Shown piece after piece: positions 62,217 through 64,000 of a stretch of 64,000 nt of DNA. The first letter of the stretch is position 1, and the number at the start of each line of letters is the position of its first letter. The position numbers were made by a program, and so were the translations under genes. The notes under the pieces are model-generated. The model saw nothing but the letters and a program-made list of their open reading frames with translations. It was not told the origin of the DNA and searched no databases. This stretch comes from Bradyrhizobium diazoefficiens (GTDB taxonomy: Bacteria > Pseudomonadota > Alphaproteobacteria > Rhizobiales > Xanthobacteraceae): the NCBI RefSeq assembly GCF_016616235.1, contig NZ_CP067100.1, positions 496,001 through 560,000 on the forward strand, read 5' to 3'.

Positions 62217-63857
62217 ATGAAAACGCAGGTGCTGGTGGTAGGCGCCGGGCCCGTGGGGTTGACCGCGGCGATGGATCTGGCCTCGCGCGGAATCGACGTC
62301 GTCGTCGCGGAGATCCGCCACGCCGGTGATCCGCCGAGCGTCAAATGCAACCACGTCTCGGCGCGCTCGATGGAGATCTTCCGAAGGCTCGGCGTCGCCG
62401 CGAAGCTGCGCGAGGCCGGTCTGCCCGCCGACTTCCCGAACGATTGCTCCTATCGCACCACGGCGACCGGCATCGAGCTGTGCCGCATCGACATCCCCTG
62501 CCGCGCGCGCCGCTACAGTGCGACCGGCGGCCCCGACACCTGGTGGCCGACGCCCGAGCCACCGCACCGGATCAACCAGATCTACCTCGAGCCGATCCTG
62601 TTCAGTCATGCGGCGGCCCAGCCGCGGATCACCATTCTGGCGCGCACCGAGATCACCGAGATCGAACAGGGCGACGGCGATGTGGTCGCGCTGGCGCGCG
62701 ATCTCGACAGCGGAAGCTCGCTCCGCATCGAAGCCAGTTTTGTCATCGGGTGCGACGGCAGCCGTTCGCTGGTCCGCAAATCGATCGGTGCAAGCCTGTC
62801 CGGGACACCGGTGATCCAGCGCGTACAGTCGACCTATATCGAGGCTCCGCAACTCAAGGAGCTGATGGGCGCGCACAAGCCGGCGTGGATGGTGCTCTCG
62901 CTCAATCCGCGTCGCTCCGGCACCACGGTCGCCATCGACGGCCAAGACCGCTGGCTGATCCACAATCACCTGAAGCCCGACGAGCCCGAGTTCGACTCGG
63001 TCGATCGCGACTGGGCCATCCGCGCCATCCTCGGCGTCGACGAGCGCTTCGAATATCGGGTCCTGAGCAAGGAGGACTGGGTCGGGCGTCGCCTCGTGGC
63101 CGATCGCTTCCGTGACCGCAGGGTCTTCATCTGCGGCGACGCCGCGCATCTGTGGATGCCCTATGCCGGCTACGGGATGAATGCGGGCATAGCCGACGCC
63201 GTCGACCTCTGCTGGCAATTGGCGGCGCATCTGAACGGATGGGCGCCGGCCTCGATCCTCGATGCCTACGAGGCCGAGCGTCAGCCCATTACCGAGCAGG
63301 TGTCGCGCTTTGCAATGGACCACGCCATGAAGATGATGGCGCAGCGCGGCGGCGTCTCGGCGGAGATCGAGGACGACACGCCGCGCGGCCACGCGGCGCG
63401 CGCGGCGCTTGCAAGGGCAGCCTACGATCTCAACGTGCAGCAATATTGCTGCGCCGGCCTCAACTTCGGCTACTATTACGATGCCTCGCCGATCATCGCC
63501 TATGACGGCGAGACCCCGCCGGCCTACGCGATGGGAAGCTTTACGCCCTCCACGGTGCCGGGCGCCCGCGCGCCGCATCTGTTCCTGCGCGACGGCCGAT
63601 CGCTCTACGATGCGTTCGGACCGGGCTACAATCTGCTGCGGTTCGATCCTGTGATGGACGTGTCGCGGCTGACGTCCGCCGCCGAAGCGCGCGGCATGCC
63701 GCTTGCCCTGATCGACATTGCGGCGGATGAGGCGAACGGTGCCTATGCCGAGAAGCTGGTGCTGGTACGCCCCGACCAGCACATCGCCTGGCGCGGGCCG
63801 GCCGCACCCGACGATCCGCAAGGCCTGCTGGCGCGTCTCACCGGCGCGGCGGTGTAA
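62217..63857 (+). CDS. FAD-dependent aromatic-type monooxygenase
   Basis: A 546-residue flavoprotein of the class A hydroxylase (PheA/TfdB, MhpA-like) group. The FAD motif is VVGAGPVGLTAAMDLASRGIDVVV, the DG motif GCDGSRSLVRKSIG, and the GD motif VFICGDAAHLWMPYAGYGMNAGIADAVDLCWQLAAHL. These enzymes hydroxylate phenolic or other aromatic compounds with NAD(P)H and O2. A C-terminal thioredoxin-like region (about 430-546) is common in the phenol hydroxylase branch. The divergent LysR gene probably controls it. The substrate is unknown. Confidence 0.93.
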   Translation: MKTQVLVVGAGPVGLTAAMDLASRGIDVVVAEIRHAGDPPSVKCNHVSARSMEIFRRLGVAAKLREAGLPADFPNDCSYRTTATGIELCRIDIPCRARRYSATGGPDTWWPTPEPPHRINQIYLEPILFSHAAAQPRITILARTEITEIEQGDGDVVALARDLDSGSSLRIEASFVIGCDGSRSLVRKSIGASLSGTPVIQRVQSTYIEAPQLKELMGAHKPAWMVLSLNPRRSGTTVAIDGQDRWLIHNHLKPDEPEFDSVDRDWAIRAILGVDERFEYRVLSKEDWVGRRLVADRFRDRRVFICGDAAHLWMPYAGYGMNAGIADAVDLCWQLAAHLNGWAPASILDAYEAERQPITEQVSRFAMDHAMKMMAQRGGVSAEIEDDTPRGHAARAALARAAYDLNVQQYCCAGLNFGYYYDASPIIAYDGETPPAYAMGSFTPSTVPGARAPHLFLRDGRSLYDAFGPGYNLLRFDPVMDVSRLTSAAEARGMPLALIDIAADEANGAYAEKLVLVRPDQHIAWRGPAAPDDPQGLLARLTGAAV

Positions 63858-63921
63858 AGGAAGATCGAGCTGCCGCCTGCCTGCCGCTGGCGAAAGCGAG
63901 AATGGATCGAGGAGGGAGAAC

Positions 63922-64000
63922 GTGTTTCACGTTGCAAGGCGCCGCATCCTGGCCATGCTGACGACCGCGATTTTCGCCGTGCTGCCGCTGGGCACCCGGA
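63922..64000 (+). CDS. Start of an exported protein (3' end outside window)
   Basis: A GTG at 63922 is preceded by a strong GGAGGGAGA 2-10 bases upstream. The 26 codons seen encode a basic start (VARRR) and the hydrophobic ILAMLTTAIFAVLPLG, a signal peptide. It follows the monooxygenase gene by 64 bases and is likely in the same operon; perhaps a periplasmic binding protein of an uptake system, but the visible part cannot decide. Confidence 0.6.
   Translation, partial: MFHVARRRILAMLTTAIFAVLPLGTR

Overview
The window is a GC-rich stretch of an alphaproteobacterial chromosome, most likely Bradyrhizobium or a close relative. That assignment is an inference from three things: the gene order (acnA, mdh-sucCD-sucAB-lpd, xerC/priA, atpHAGDC, envC-ctpA, nadD-proA-proB, obgE, rpmA-rplU), the separation of the F1 genes from F0, and many long palindromic intergenic repeats. 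Nearly all of it is core housekeeping DNA. The accessory material is four insertion sequences and a few solitary catabolic or transport genes.

Layout. 1-11.5 kb: the 3' part of aconitase, a DUF1223 protein, a DUF2794 protein, an acetyltransferase, a Bax-inhibitor-like membrane protein, an FtsX-type ABC exporter facing a divergent GDSL esterase, ThpR and ZapE. 11.8-22.9 kb: a TCA-cycle block (mdh, sucC, a DUF1579-like gene, sucD, sucA, sucB, an SDR gene, lpd) and a small membrane protein. 23-30 kb: an IS30 element, a DUF4337 protein, xerC, priA and an IS481 element. 30-36.5 kb: RlpA and the F1 ATP synthase operon atpHAGDC. 36.6-39.7 kb: a membrane class III nucleotide cyclase and IS4-type copy 1. 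39.9-49.7 kb, minus strand: two tandem RppH-type Nudix genes, a YibQ-like deacetylase, ctpA, envC, rlmH, rsfS, nadD, proA and proB. 49.9-58.5 kb: a tricarboxylate-binding receptor, a sulfatase/phosphonate hydrolase-type enzyme, obgE, a MaoC hydratase, a DMT transporter, IS4-type copy 2, a GNAT enzyme, rpmA and rplU. 58.8-64 kb: a ROK-family protein with rearranged motifs, an alpha/beta hydrolase, tRNA-Ser(CGA), a LysR regulator divergent from a flavin monooxygenase, and the start of an exported protein.

The TCA genes together supply malate dehydrogenase, succinyl-CoA ligase and the complete 2-oxoglutarate dehydrogenase complex, with two extra genes embedded. The atp operon provides F1. The envC-ctpA-yibQ group is a cell-wall module. 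The proB-proA-nadD-rsfS-rlmH run joins proline and NAD synthesis to ribosome maintenance.

Most notable points. (1) The ROK protein at 58802-59941 carries the C-terminal-half motifs before the N-terminal-half motifs, as in a circular permutation. (2) All four IS elements lie inside palindromic repeats, with target duplications that can be read exactly (CAG; CCTC; 11 bp; 11 bp). (3) A terminator-ended, self-complementary non-coding region at 2716-2880 on the minus strand looks like an undescribed small RNA. (4) An 18-bp dyad lies just upstream of rlpA.
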